A stretch of 64,000 nt of DNA, taken from Petrimonas sulfuriphila (lineage in GTDB: Bacteria; Bacteroidota; Bacteroidia; Bacteroidales; Dysgonomonadaceae). Position numbers and translations under genes: made by a program. Positions 20,360-30,090 of the stretch are shown here, in pieces. How positions within the stretch are numbered: the stretch's first letter is position 1; each line of letters starts with the position of its first letter. The notes beneath the pieces were generated by a model. That model was given only the letters and a program-made list of their open reading frames with translations, was not told the origin of the DNA and ran no database searches. The stretch is taken from the NCBI GenBank assembly GCA_038561985.1, contig CP073276.1:3658001-3722000 (forward strand), read 5' to 3'.

Positions 20360-21084
20360 ACAATATTCCATTTTTCAACTGTTGACAAATCTACATCATT
20401 CAATCCTAAATCTATTTTCGTCAACGGGTTAATACTGTTTAATAATGGCATCGTAATGTTTTCGGGTTTACTTAAATCGTCGAGAATTGCTCCCAATAAT
20501 GCCCGCACTCTTGGCGGATACAACAGGGCATATTTAATCAATCGGACAATCTCTTTTTCATCCATTTCAGCAATTTTTGCCGAAAGAATTTTTACGGAAT
20601 TTTGAACTGTGGTATCCGGTATTTTCCTAATATCTTTTATTGCGTCTAAAAATCCTAAAAGGGCATAGTTATTTTCTGTTACTTCCGCGTAACTCTTTAC
20701 AGCATCTGCTTTCAATGCTCCCCGATTAATGTTTATTCGCTTGCTTCGAGATGCAATTTTTACACGAACAGCCAACTGTGTGGTTAATCCCATCTGATTA
20801 TACAAATATGTTCCTGTAACGTAGGCAATTCGTTTTCCATTCTCATACAAAAATGGTCGTAGTTGCTCGTTGTAATCGGGTTTCAGCTCGCCAAAAGCAG
20901 TTTTTATTGGCTTATAAAACACCCCATTGGACATTTTCTTGATTAAGCCTTTGCCCTGCAAACGCTCCAGTATCTTGGCGGTTGATTGGAAGTCTTCTCT
21001 GCTAATATCTAAATCGGGATAACCGAATGTTTTGCCTTCGGGAAACCGTTTTATTTGTTTTTGTATTTGCGTTGATAAGTTCAT
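20356..21084 (-). CDS. abiEi: AbiEi-type antitoxin / autorepressor
   Basis: 242 residues. The N-terminal winged helix-turn-helix spans about 1-75 (STQIQKQIKRFPEGKTFGYP, then STAKILERLQGKGLIKKMSN and the GVFYKP wing). The C-terminal domain resembles DUF6088/AbiEi C-terminal proteins. AbiEi proteins neutralise AbiEii and repress their own promoter by binding inverted repeats. Such a repeat is present directly upstream (21113-21142), overlapping the promoter, which supports the assignment. The promoter box ends only a few bases before the start codon, so the transcript may be leaderless. Confidence 0.85.
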   Translation of the reverse strand: MNLSTQIQKQIKRFPEGKTFGYPDLDISREDFQSTAKILERLQGKGLIKKMSNGVFYKPIKTAFGELKPDYNEQLRPFLYENGKRIAYVTGTYLYNQMGLTTQLAVRVKIASRSKRININRGALKADAVKSYAEVTENNYALLGFLDAIKDIRKIPDTTVQNSVKILSAKIAEMDEKEIVRLIKYALLYPPRVRALLGAILDDLSKPENITMPLLNSINPLTKIDLGLNDVDLSTVEKWNIV

Positions 21085-21088
21085 AACG

Positions 21089-21142
21089 CAAAGGTAATAA
21101 TTCTTTTGATAATGTCAAGTATTTCGCTCCATTTACTTGACA
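21089..21142 (-). promoter_or_regulatory. AbiE promoter with overlapping operator
   Basis: On the minus strand TTG and TACCTTTG (21096-21089) are 19 bases apart, a good Bacteroidota promoter. A perfect 9-bp inverted repeat, TGTCAAGTA (21113-21121) and TACTTGACA (21134-21142), covers the upstream TTG element. This fits negative autoregulation by AbiEi. Confidence 0.75.
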
Positions 21143-21217
21143 AGTTATTTCAATTAAAATAATATTTTGTCCAGTTTATTACACAAAAAATTGGACATTC
21201 TCTTTTCGACAAAGTAT

Positions 21218-22459
21218 CTATTTTCCCGAGTTATATTGAAGTAACAAGCTGTTGAAACTCACTCGCTCTTCCTTAGTATAACTATCAAAGTAGTTTTGAG
21301 TAACTGTTCGTTTTGAATGCCCCAGTTGCTCGGCGATAAAACTTTCCGGTACTCTTAATTTTGCCAAAATCGTAGCATAAGAGTGTCGTGCCGTATAGGT
21401 GCTAATACCGTCCATTAAACCTATTTTCTTTGCGATAAGTTTGATTTTTTTATTCGTTAGACGTATCAGATTTTGAGTTTTGAGAAATCGCTCTTGTTCC
21501 GTGTTAGTATCGTTGAGAAAGGGAAATATGTAATTTTCCTTGTCGGTGTTTTCATTTCCGTGTTTATCAATAATCTTCTGCATCGGCTCTAAAATCGGCA
21601 CAACAATATCTTTTTGGTCTTGGGTGGTACTTTTCGTCTTTTGACGGATAAAATAGATTTCACCGTTCATTATATTTTTGTACTTGAACTTGCAAATGTC
21701 ATTAAAATTCGCACCACTACAATAAAATGAAAACAACCACATATCGCGACATTGTTCGGCTACTACATCATCGCAATCGTAAGTTTCAAGCAAGTGAATA
21801 TCGGACAACTGCAGAGCCATTTCCCTGCCGGAACCCGTTGGGACAATGTACTTCCCTTTGCCGAAAGGGTATTTCGCCCCGGTTAAATAAGGGTCCCCTT
21901 CATTATTTATAATTGCACGTAAGCATCGCATATAAATTCCAATAGTACTTCTACGCAATTCTTTTTTCTCCATATCCTGTTGATAATCTTTCAAGAATTT
22001 AAATGTTATTTGAGAAAAAGATATATTTTTTCCCGCAAAAGATTCTAAGCTATTTATGGCACATTGATAAATGATGGAATTCGATATTTTTTCGTCTTTC
22101 TCTAATTCTTTGATTTTAGCATTAAATGCATCATTTACAGATAAGATATCTGATTTTCCTAACAAATAATTGAATTGTTCAACAGAAAAATTGTTATTTC
22201 TAACCAACTCATTGATTTTATTAATAAGAATTTCGTTGAAATAATAATTCAAATCCTTTCTAATCTCAACTAACGACACAATTCGTGAAGTTGGTAAGGC
22301 ATCCCACTCTTCTTTTGTTAAATATTTATTAATTGGATAATAAACTCGTTTTCCACGATAATACAATCGCCACCTTAGTGGATATTTTCCATCTTTGTTT
22401 GCTCTTCTATCGTCAAAAAACAAAGAAATTGTCCCGTTTGTAAATTCATATTGTAGCAT
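21218..22459 (-). CDS. int: Tyrosine integrase of the tRNA-Val element
   Basis: 413 residues. An N-terminal arm-binding domain (about 1-75) is followed by a SAM-like core-binding domain (about 110-200) and the catalytic domain. The C-terminal HxxR (TARHSYAT), the GH box (EQLGHSKRTVTQNYF) and the nucleophile Tyr are present. At the first catalytic Arg position the sequence reads CSGANFNDICKF, with Asn instead of Arg. Loss of this Arg is known in the IntDOT group of Bacteroides integrases. The gene lies about 220 bases inside the right repeat, with three arm-type repeats between, so it almost certainly integrates this element into tRNA-Val. Confidence 0.92.
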   Translation of the reverse strand: MLQYEFTNGTISLFFDDRRANKDGKYPLRWRLYYRGKRVYYPINKYLTKEEWDALPTSRIVSLVEIRKDLNYYFNEILINKINELVRNNNFSVEQFNYLLGKSDILSVNDAFNAKIKELEKDEKISNSIIYQCAINSLESFAGKNISFSQITFKFLKDYQQDMEKKELRRSTIGIYMRCLRAIINNEGDPYLTGAKYPFGKGKYIVPTGSGREMALQLSDIHLLETYDCDDVVAEQCRDMWLFSFYCSGANFNDICKFKYKNIMNGEIYFIRQKTKSTTQDQKDIVVPILEPMQKIIDKHGNENTDKENYIFPFLNDTNTEQERFLKTQNLIRLTNKKIKLIAKKIGLMDGISTYTARHSYATILAKLRVPESFIAEQLGHSKRTVTQNYFDSYTKEERVSFNSLLLQYNSGK

Positions 22460-22524
22460 AATCGTTATTTTTGCACATTGTTATATCTAAAACCATTTAT
22501 TTAAGAGAAAAGATGGCATATTTT

Positions 22525-22555
22525 TCGCACATATCTCGCACATAATTCGCACACA
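22525..22555 (+). repeat. Right integrase arm-type sites (three)
   Basis: TCGCACATA at 22525 and 22536 and TCGCACACA at 22547, spaced 11 bases, matching the pair at 482 and 493. They lie between the integrase start and the right repeat. Confidence 0.6.
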
Positions 22556-22678
22556 AAGATAGGAAAAGCATAGAATATAAACAAAACGGATAGAACACAA
22601 AATCGAATATAATACTCATATACAATATGATAAATAACAATTAAAAATAAATAAAAATGAAAGAAATAGATATCTTTA

Positions 22679-22750
22679 TGCCTTACAAGCAGAGGGTCGG
22701 CGGTTCGAATCCGTCAACGCCCACACCTAATGATCAAGCACTTATCGATA
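22679..22750 (+). repeat. attR, 72-bp direct repeat (partial tRNA-Val)
   Basis: Identical to 386-457. It contains the tRNA anticodon loop, T arm and acceptor 3' strand but no 5' half, so it is not a working tRNA. The terminator-like hairpin continues to about 22772. Confidence 0.92.
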
Positions 22751-22799
22751 ATTTTCGGTGAGTGCTTTTTTCTTTGGGTTAAACATAGGTTAAACTTTA

Positions 22800-23037
22800 T
22801 ATTATAATAGGATTGAAGAATCGACAAAAATCCTTCTTCATATCCCAAAGCTGTTTCTATTTTTAACGCTTACTCTGTTGTAAGATTACGCTTTCCCATA
22901 ATAATTGCATTGATGGCTTGATAGGGAACATCTATTTTCTCTGCCAAACTGCGTTGGGTAATATCCTGTTTCTTCAAGTCCCTTTCTATTAGTTTTCCGG
23001 GATGAATGCCTTTTAGTATGTTGATACGACTATCCAT
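22800..23037 (-). pseudogene. higA: HigA-type antitoxin with a nonsense codon
   Basis: The reverse strand reads MDSRINILKGIHPGKLIERD, then an HTH_3 domain (ITQRSLAEKIDVPYQAINAI, GKRNLTTE), followed by TAA at 22872-22870. The reading continues in the same frame as ALKIETALGYEEGFLSILQ, the normal C-terminus of HigA antitoxins. One CAA-to-TAA type change therefore explains the break. HigA normally neutralises the HigB mRNA interferase; no higB is seen nearby. The gene lies just outside the right attachment site and its natural 3' end seems lost there. Confidence 0.7.
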
Positions 23038-23126
23038 AAATTTAGCTCTTTTGGCAAAAATACACATAAATAAAATCGTTTACTTTGGCGACACTTTTAA
23101 AATAAATGAGTACTTATTTCAACTAA

Positions 23127-23264
23127 TTTTCCTATCTTTACATAGGTCGTGTACAGCGTTCCGGTAAACCTCCTGTAATATTTGATTACCGGGATTCTAA
23201 AATAGATTACTTTGATAAGATGTTCAAGCAAAGAAATAGGTATTACAATAAACTGAGAAAATAA
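23127..23264 (+). pseudogene. Unrecognised C-terminal gene remnant before rhuM
   Basis: About 45 open codons without an ATG at the beginning end in VIFDYRDSKIDYFDKMFKQR and then NRYYNKLRK before a TAA two bases ahead of rhuM. Composition (basic, aromatic) looks coding, and the tight spacing suggests a former operon partner. I cannot assign a family. Confidence 0.3.
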
Positions 23265-23265
23265 T

Positions 23266-24279
23266 ATGGAAAATAATATTATTCTTTACACGACTCCTGA
23301 TGGATATGTGAATGTACAAGTTCAATTCGAAGATGATACATTTTGGCTTACGCAAAAGCGTATGGCAGAACTATTTGGAGTAAATGTGAGAACGATCAAT
23401 GAACATTTACAGAATATTTACAACTCAGAAGAATTAGATAAAGAGTCAACTATCCGGAAAATCCGGATAGTTCAACGGGAAGGTTCCAGAGAAGTCTCCC
23501 GTGAACTGGACTTTTACCATTTGGATGCAATCATTGCTGTTGGTTATCGTGTCAATAGTTATCAGGCAACACAATTTCGGATCTGGGCTACGAATACGCT
23601 TAGAGAGTACATTACCAAAGGTTTTGTTTTAAACGATGAGATGCTGAAGAACGGACGTTCGTTTGGTAAAGACTATTTTGACGAGTTGCTTGAACGTATC
23701 AGGGAGATTCGGGCAAGTGAACGCAGGTTTTATCAGAAAATTACAGATATCTATGCTACTGCTGCGGATTATGATAAAAACGCTCCTGTAACCAAAGACT
23801 TTTTTGCCACTGTACAGAATAAGTTACATTGGGCAATCACAGGAAAAACGGCTGCTGAAATTATTTATACTTCAGCTGATGCAACCAAACTATACATGGG
23901 ATTAACCAACTGGAAACAAGCTCCTGATGGAAAAATATTAAAATCGGATGTTACCATTGCTAAAAATTACCTCAATGAAGCACACATCAGGGAATTAAAC
24001 CGGATAGTATCTGCTTATCTGGATTTGGCGGAAAACAGAGCGGAACGGGGAATAACAACAAATATGCAGGATTGGGCTAACTTTTTAAATCTCTTTTTGG
24101 AGCTGTCTCAATATCCTATTTTACAGGACAAAGGTAAGGTCTCTGCTTTAGAAGCAAAGCTAAAAGCAGAACAGGAATATGAAACGTTCCGAAAGATTCA
24201 AGACGAATATTATCTTTCCGACTTTGATAAAGAAATAAAGAGAATCAAAGGAAATAAGAATAATAAAAGAGACTCATAA
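23266..24279 (+). CDS. rhuM: RhuM family protein
   Basis: 337 residues, full length for the RhuM family. The N-terminal DNA-binding-like part (LTQKRMAELFGVNVRTINEH, then FYHLDAIIAVGYRVNS) is the hallmark. A helical middle and a C-terminal Fic/Doc-like segment (FFATVQNKLHWAITGKTAAE) follow. The name comes from a Salmonella pathogenicity island gene, and the biochemical role is unproven. These genes are frequent in bacterial islands, where they behave like toxin or regulatory accessory genes. Here it is intact and next to other addiction-gene remnants. A truncated relative is at 44667. Confidence 0.85.
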   Translation: MENNIILYTTPDGYVNVQVQFEDDTFWLTQKRMAELFGVNVRTINEHLQNIYNSEELDKESTIRKIRIVQREGSREVSRELDFYHLDAIIAVGYRVNSYQATQFRIWATNTLREYITKGFVLNDEMLKNGRSFGKDYFDELLERIREIRASERRFYQKITDIYATAADYDKNAPVTKDFFATVQNKLHWAITGKTAAEIIYTSADATKLYMGLTNWKQAPDGKILKSDVTIAKNYLNEAHIRELNRIVSAYLDLAENRAERGITTNMQDWANFLNLFLELSQYPILQDKGKVSALEAKLKAEQEYETFRKIQDEYYLSDFDKEIKRIKGNKNNKRDS

Positions 24280-25026
24280 ATATTTTGCAGTAATGTACAA
24301 AATGTGTCCTCTTTTGTAAATTATTTGCGTTGATAAATAAATATTGATTAGTATCCGGTAAACATTTCAACGCTATTAATTACCCCTTTGTGAAGTAAAA
24401 GTGTATTAAGAAAGCACCCTACTATATATAATAGAAATTTTATATAGTTGATAATTAATGTTTTAAAGACACTATCCGAAAAATTGTGTAAATGAAAAAC
24501 TACAGGAAACGATTCTTGGTTTTCCGATTTCATCCCTAATTTTGTTTACATTTTATGCAAATGGATACTATTTTAGTAATTTATGGATGAATTAGTAAAT
24601 TAAAAAACGTTAATTATTTGAGCCGGTAGCCGATATCTCATCGGGTTACCTTATCTATCTTCCTAAAAACATACTAAGTCATCCCTCATTCCGGAATTTC
24701 CATATTACCCGGATATCGCTGTTCAAGTCTGCCGACGTTTATCTGGGCAGAGGAGAGAAGATTTTAACAATCAGGAAACAAATAAAAAAGAGTCGATACT
24801 TTTAAGGAGAAAAATTTACGAACAGGATAAACTGTGTCATGCTCGTAACACTAATATTTCTCTTTTCGAACGCTCTCACACAAAAAAAGAGGGTTTTGAA
24901 AAGAAAATTATCCTAAAACCAATCTATTAAAAATAATTTAACTAAACTTGCAGGGGTAAACTTAAGGTTGAAGACATACACCATAGAAGAATTGGTGGAT
25001 TTCATAAAATATACTATCTAATCAAA
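24280..25026. other. Intergenic region before the esterase
   Basis: About 750 AT-rich bases. The only open frames are short and lack coding character. I see no repeat, RNA or clear promoter. The last 70 bases (LAGVNLRLKTYTIEELVDFI in one frame) may be a small gene remnant. Confidence 0.4.
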
Positions 25027-27147
25027 ATGAAAAGAAATATCCTTTACTTATTCTTTGCAATATTATCATTTTCTACTGAAACAATTTTTGCCCAAAAAAC
25101 AATTAAAGTAGCCTGCGTGGGAAACAGTATTACCTACGGTGCTGGCATTGTAAACAGAGAGAAGAACTCCTATCCGGCACAGCTTCAGGAATATTTAGGC
25201 GATAATTATGAAGTGAAAAATTTTGGGGTATCTGCTCGGACAGTATTAATCAAAGGCGATTATCCTTATGTAGAAACGGATGTTTATAAACAATCCCTCG
25301 CATATCAACCGGATGTTGTTTTGATTAAACTGGGTACTAACGACACTAAACCTCAGAATTGGAAATATCAAGATGATTTCTTGGAAGATTATCAAGCGCT
25401 TATTGACAGTTATCGAATGCTAAGTTCACATCCTCGTATTATTTTGCTCACACCGATACGTTGCTTCCTGCCGGAAGGTTCATCTATTAATGCACAATTC
25501 ATTGAAAAAGAGGTAAGGCCAATGGTTGAAGAATTAGCCTGGAAAAATAATCTGGAGATCATCAATATGTTTAACATATTCGGTGATGAGTTTAAGGATT
25601 ATCTTACTCCCGATAAGCTCCATCCTTCTTCCATTGGGGCTGGATTAATGGCAAAAAAAATATATAATTATCTTTCTTTACCACATTATACTCAAACAAA
25701 ACCTATCAAATCACTCATTCCTCAAAACGCCAAGAAATTTAATTTTCATGGGTACCAAGGTTATGAATTCTATGATAGAGGCGTCCTATGTAAAATTGTT
25801 AGACCGTATCGTGATGCTAATGGAAAACCATGGGTGATTCGTGCACGTTTCTGGGGGCATGAACCCCAAACAGATATTGATCTTCTTGAGCAGGGTTTCT
25901 ATATTACGTATTGTGACGTAGCTGATCTCTATGGTTCAAATAAAGCTGTTGAGCGATGGAATAGATTTTATAAAAAAATGGTCAAAGCCGGATTAAACAA
26001 AAAGGTAGTTTTGGAAGGAATGAGTCGGGGAGGTCTAATTGTTTATAACTGGGCAGCAAAAAACTCACATAAAGTAGCTTGTATTTATGCCGATGCCCCG
26101 GTAATGGATTTTAAAAGCTGGCCAATGGGTAAAGGTAAACCAACCAAGTCTGAAGACGATACAAAAAAACTTTTCACAGCTTACGGTTTTATGAATGAAA
26201 ATCAAGCGATTGAATGGAAGCATAATCCGTTAGATTGGGCGGAAATTATTGCAAAAGCAAAAATTCCGATTATCCATGTAGTAGGTGACGCTGATGTAGT
26301 GGTTCCTGTTGATGAAAATACGGCTGTTTTTGAAGAGCGTATGAAAAATTTTAATGCTCCCATTACCGTAATTCATAAACCCGGAATCGGTCATCATCCT
26401 CATTCTCTTAATAATCCTGAGCCTATTGTCCGTTTTATTCTTGCTGCTACCGGACGAAAAAGTAATGATTGCACACATGCCTTACCTGGTAATGAGTTTC
26501 GTTCCGGAGCCGGTTGGGTAAAAGGATCAGATTGGCATAATGTCTCTGAAGATATAACGGAAACTTTACAAAATAAGAGATTGAAATTACTTTTATTGGG
26601 CAATTCAATCACACAAGCGTGGGGAGGAACACGGCAATTAATTACTACGTTTACCTGAAAGCAAGCAATGGACGAAGCTATCGGAGAAGGTACGTGGGAA
26701 AATGCCGGCATTTCGGGTGATCGAACGCAAAATCTCTTATGGCGGCTTCAAAATGGCAATTATAATATTTGCAAGCCAGAAAATGTAGTTATAGCAATTG
26801 GCATTAATAATTTGATAGCATCAGATACTCCGGAAGATACTGCTGAAGGAATAATTGCTGTAGCGGAAGAGGCACGGAAGCAATTTCCAGAATCTCGGAT
26901 CATTCTTCTCGGGCTTTATCCGTCTGGTAAATATCAACAAGATCCAATACGCATCAAATGTGATAAAGTACATGACATATTAAGTTCTCATCAATTTAAT
27001 CAAGTAGAGTATATTAACCCTACGGAATGGTATTTAGATAACAATAATGTTATCAGAGAAGGTCTTTATAGTTCAGATTATATACACATGACAAGTGAGG
27101 GATATAAAATTACAGCCGATAAGATCGTAAGGCTCTTAAAAAATTAA
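25027..27147 (+). pseudogene. SGNH - alpha/beta hydrolase - SGNH esterase with internal TGA
   Basis: A signal peptide (1-22, ending FAQ) precedes a first SGNH/GDSL domain: GNSITYGAG, GTND, and DKLHPSSIG with Asp/His. An alpha/beta-hydrolase domain follows (about 235-475) with nucleophile elbow GMSRGG, an acid in VVGDADVVVP and catalytic His in GIGHHPH. A second SGNH domain begins GNSITQAWGG. A TGA at 26656-26658 interrupts it in frame. Reading resumes KQAMDEAIG and continues through GISGDRTQN, GINN and the SDYIHMT Asp/His pair to 27147. Without the stop it is one 706-codon secreted esterase. Similar enzymes de-acetylate plant glycans; substrate here unknown. It is convergent with the Sus genes. 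Confidence 0.8.
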
Positions 27148-27174
27148 TTTTTTAACTTGTTATTTTCAACAATA

Positions 27175-27310
27175 GTTCGTTAAACGTATCAGCTTTTGAG
27201 TAGTCGTTTTTGTTCTGTATCTATATCGTTGAGAAAGGAAATATGTAAATTCCGATAGTGTTTTTACGCAATTCTTTCTTTTCCCTTTCGTGTAAATTCA
27301 CTATCACTAT
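27175..27310 (-). pseudogene. Decayed integrase relic
   Basis: Two short stretches resemble parts of the integrase at 21218-22459. CGTTAAACGTATCAG... with CGTTGAGAAAGG matches 21455-21525, and TTACGCAATTCTTTCTTTT matches about 21950-21970. The intervening integrase sequence is missing, so this is a deleted fragment of a related integrase gene. Confidence 0.5.
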
Positions 27311-27326
27311 CCTGCATGAACGTCAA

Positions 27327-27363
27327 CACCCGTAAGAGGGGTTATAAAACCGACTTACGGGTG
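27327..27363. terminator. Bidirectional terminator-like hairpin
   Basis: CACCCGTAAG (27327-27336) pairs with CTTACGGGTG (27354-27363). It lies between the convergent esterase and DUF6528 genes. Flanking T runs are short. Confidence 0.55.
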
Positions 27364-27396
27364 CTTTACTGCAGTGCTGATTAAAACGTATCCGGA

Positions 27397-28302
27397 TTAT
27401 TTGATAACCCTCACCTTGTACACATCAATTTCGGGGATCATTATTTTTTTGGTTGGATTTATGGAGTATATGTTGTGGGTCCACCAGCTTATTTCACCCT
27501 GGGTATAGATGAGATGATCCGCTTTTTCGTCGTAATAGACCGACTTGACATCGGGCTCGTTCGCAAGGGGAGCAAAAGGCTCAAACGCATTGCTGTTTAA
27601 ATCGAACTTCCATACTTTTTTCGACGTGGTTATCAGCAGCTGATTTTCCGAAGAGGCATACAGGTCATGCCCGCCCGTTTCCGGCAGTGTCCACTTCTCC
27701 TCCAGTTGTAAACCCGGGTTGGGAGTGTCCCAGTTAACCAGCGAATACGCCCTCAGTTCATCGTAGCCCAACGCATAGAGCAAGTTCCTTCCCGCCATCC
27801 AGGTAACGCCGTGGCCGGAATACAACGAATCGCTGAACAACACGGTATTTGAACGGCCCGCATCGTAAATTTCCAACCGGTTCCCCTTGTCGGCGGTAGA
27901 CAATGCAACCGCTATACGGTTACCGGGAAGGTATTCTACGGAGTGCGCATTGGGTGTGATGGCGTAAAAGAGGCATTTCCGGGTCGCACGGTCCACCAGA
28001 AGGGTTCCTCCGCTCGAGGAACAGATCAGGATCTTGGTATGGTTATCTACCGATTTGTGATCATCCACGGTCCTCATGTGCCGGATCATTGTATCGGGCA
28101 TGTTCGTGACTTCGGATGTCTTCAGGTACCAATTGACTTTCTTTACGCTGTCGGCCGAGTTGTCGAAATCCAGGATCATCACCACATTGTCTCCCCCGAC
28201 GATTATTTCCCGCGGAAGCTTCGAGTTTGATTCGCTGCACGAAACGGCAACGAAAAGGAAGAAAACGAGAGCGATCCAATCAACACATTTACATTTTGTC
28301 AT
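27397..28302 (-). CDS. DUF6528 family lipoprotein
   Basis: 301 residues. A signal peptide ends in a lipobox (FVAVSCSES), so it is probably anchored in the outer membrane. The rest looks like a beta-propeller: repeated strands such as EIIVGGDNVVMILDFD, TKILICSSSGGTLLVDR, and ENQLLITTSKKVWKFDLN. It matches DUF6528 proteins, which cluster with SusC/SusD pairs. It begins 7 bases after the SusD stop and is the last gene of that operon, so a role in binding or sensing the same glycan is plausible. No catalytic residues are evident. Confidence 0.8.
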   Translation of the reverse strand: MTKCKCVDWIALVFFLFVAVSCSESNSKLPREIIVGGDNVVMILDFDNSADSVKKVNWYLKTSEVTNMPDTMIRHMRTVDDHKSVDNHTKILICSSSGGTLLVDRATRKCLFYAITPNAHSVEYLPGNRIAVALSTADKGNRLEIYDAGRSNTVLFSDSLYSGHGVTWMAGRNLLYALGYDELRAYSLVNWDTPNPGLQLEEKWTLPETGGHDLYASSENQLLITTSKKVWKFDLNSNAFEPFAPLANEPDVKSVYYDEKADHLIYTQGEISWWTHNIYSINPTKKIMIPEIDVYKVRVIK

Positions 28303-28309
28303 CGTTCTT

Positions 28310-30079
28310 TTAGTTTAAGTTATCCCATCCGGGATTTTGTTTCAACATTTTATTTAACGTAAGCTCTTCAGTAGGAATCGGGTTGAGGTATTCCCAGTCT
28401 TTAAATTCGGGCAATTCTCTTGAGTAAGGTATTATTCTGCCATATTCCCCCTCACTCAATGCCGCCACATCCGCCAAACGAAAATACTGAACTCCTGCGA
28501 TGCGATCGGACGGAGGAGTCTGATTATTTTTCAGGACATATAAGTCGGGACTCCCATCATTATTCAGATCGATATAGGTGTTGAATTCTTTTATATACAT
28601 ACCTTGATAACGATCCCTGAAGAGCTGTCCTTCTTTCCATCTTTTTAAATCTTCCGTTCTAAATCCTTCAAAAGCCAACTCCACCCTCCTCTCTCTTCTT
28701 ATTTCAAGAATCATGGGGTCTGAAGTATTTTTATAATAATCATCCAAATAAGGATCCAGAGGCGAATTTATGGAAAGAGGAGGTAAATTTACTCTTTTTC
28801 TGATTAAATTCACAGAAATATCCAAGTCTTCTTGTGTTAAAATGCCTAGCTCAGCTTTCGCCTCCGCATAATTTAATAAAACCTCTGCATACCTGATCAT
28901 GATCACATCCCTCAGTCCGCCGCCCTGATCTTCTATAGGGGGCCCTACTCTTTTATGTATCATATAACCGGTAGTATTCTGATTGAAATCGGTCAAAGCT
29001 TCGCCACTTGTCCCTACCCTTACGTATCCGGGGAAAACCAGGGTTTGCCATAGACGGGGATCTCTGTCCTTAAACTCATCCATATAAGGTAATGCACGCC
29101 TCTTGCTCTCATCGGGATATCTTTTCTGGAATGTCTCCCCATTACTCATCAAGTAATCAGAAATTAAAGAATAAGTAGCGCCATAGTTTCCATTCGAAGT
29201 GGATGTGAAATTAGGAGTATAATAAAAGTATTGGTTCTGTGTGGACCGGGCTAAAATAACCTCCTCCGTATAAGCATCCTTGGGCTGGAAAAGATTAAAG
29301 TAATCACGATGCGGATCTCCCGTAGAATAAATCGTATACATTCCGGATTCCATTAACTCCTTGCTTGCGTCAACAGCCTCCTGAAGAAGTACCTTGCAGG
29401 CATTTGCGTCCCTAAGCCCATGATATTTTGAATATGTTCCTTCGTATAACAGTATACGGGACTTCAACGCAAGTCCCATCCATTTTGAAATTCTGTTTTT
29501 TGTTTTTTCGACAGGAAGATACCGGATGGCAAAATCTATATCCTTTCTTATTGAATCAACAATTAAGGTACGGGGATCTCTCGGTTTAAAGATCAAATCT
29601 TCATCACTTGTCGCTAGCGGCTGGGAATACCAGGGGACATCTCCGAATTGCTGCACTTTCTTATAATAGAACCATGCGCGGAAAAATTTTCCTAAAGCTA
29701 TGTGTTTATTTTTTACAGACGGATCCAGCTTAGAGTTATTCACGTTTTGAATGAAATAGTTGATATTCCTTAATTGAGACCAGTTCCATCCGCCACTGCC
29801 AAGTGCTGTAGGCATTGAATAAACGCCCCTGCGAAGAGCCGGAGGTGAAGTTTTGTGTTCGCAATTATCGCTTGTGAAATCTGCAAGAATATCGCCTCTA
29901 TCGATGTAATTGTAGAAACTGTTCGAAAAAGTTTCAATGCTACTTTCATTTTCCCAGAATGCCTCGGATTCCGCCAGTTTTGTCAATGGTTTTAATTCCA
30001 AAAAATCGTCGTTGCAGGAATACAGAAATATTATTGCTGTAATTATTACGGTGAGGTGTAAATATTTTATTGTTTTCAT
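28310..30079 (-). CDS. SusD/RagB-type outer-membrane glycan-binding lipoprotein (pair 1)
   Basis: 589 residues. The signal peptide ends in a lipobox (IIFLYSCNDD). The TPR-rich SusD fold is shown by typical N-terminal (LELKPLTKLAESEAFW) and C-terminal (ILEIRRERRVELAFEGFRTEDLKRW) signatures. SusD proteins cap the SusC barrel and capture oligosaccharides. The gene starts 11 bases after susC of pair 1. With SusC and DUF6528 it forms one leftward unit. Ligand cannot be deduced; full length and intact. Confidence 0.93.
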   Translation of the reverse strand: MKTIKYLHLTVIITAIIFLYSCNDDFLELKPLTKLAESEAFWENESSIETFSNSFYNYIDRGDILADFTSDNCEHKTSPPALRRGVYSMPTALGSGGWNWSQLRNINYFIQNVNNSKLDPSVKNKHIALGKFFRAWFYYKKVQQFGDVPWYSQPLATSDEDLIFKPRDPRTLIVDSIRKDIDFAIRYLPVEKTKNRISKWMGLALKSRILLYEGTYSKYHGLRDANACKVLLQEAVDASKELMESGMYTIYSTGDPHRDYFNLFQPKDAYTEEVILARSTQNQYFYYTPNFTSTSNGNYGATYSLISDYLMSNGETFQKRYPDESKRRALPYMDEFKDRDPRLWQTLVFPGYVRVGTSGEALTDFNQNTTGYMIHKRVGPPIEDQGGGLRDVIMIRYAEVLLNYAEAKAELGILTQEDLDISVNLIRKRVNLPPLSINSPLDPYLDDYYKNTSDPMILEIRRERRVELAFEGFRTEDLKRWKEGQLFRDRYQGMYIKEFNTYIDLNNDGSPDLYVLKNNQTPPSDRIAGVQYFRLADVAALSEGEYGRIIPYSRELPEFKDWEYLNPIPTEELTLNKMLKQNPGWDNLN

Positions 30080-30090
30080 ATTTTCATCTT

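Noticed and set aside
22679-22755. Second tRNA-Val gene
   Set aside because: Only the 3' part from the anticodon stem on is present; the D arm and 5' acceptor strand are missing, so it is an attachment site.
24348-24533. 61-codon gene between rhuM and the esterase
   Set aside because: Isolated, no recognizable motif, AT-rich chance frame.
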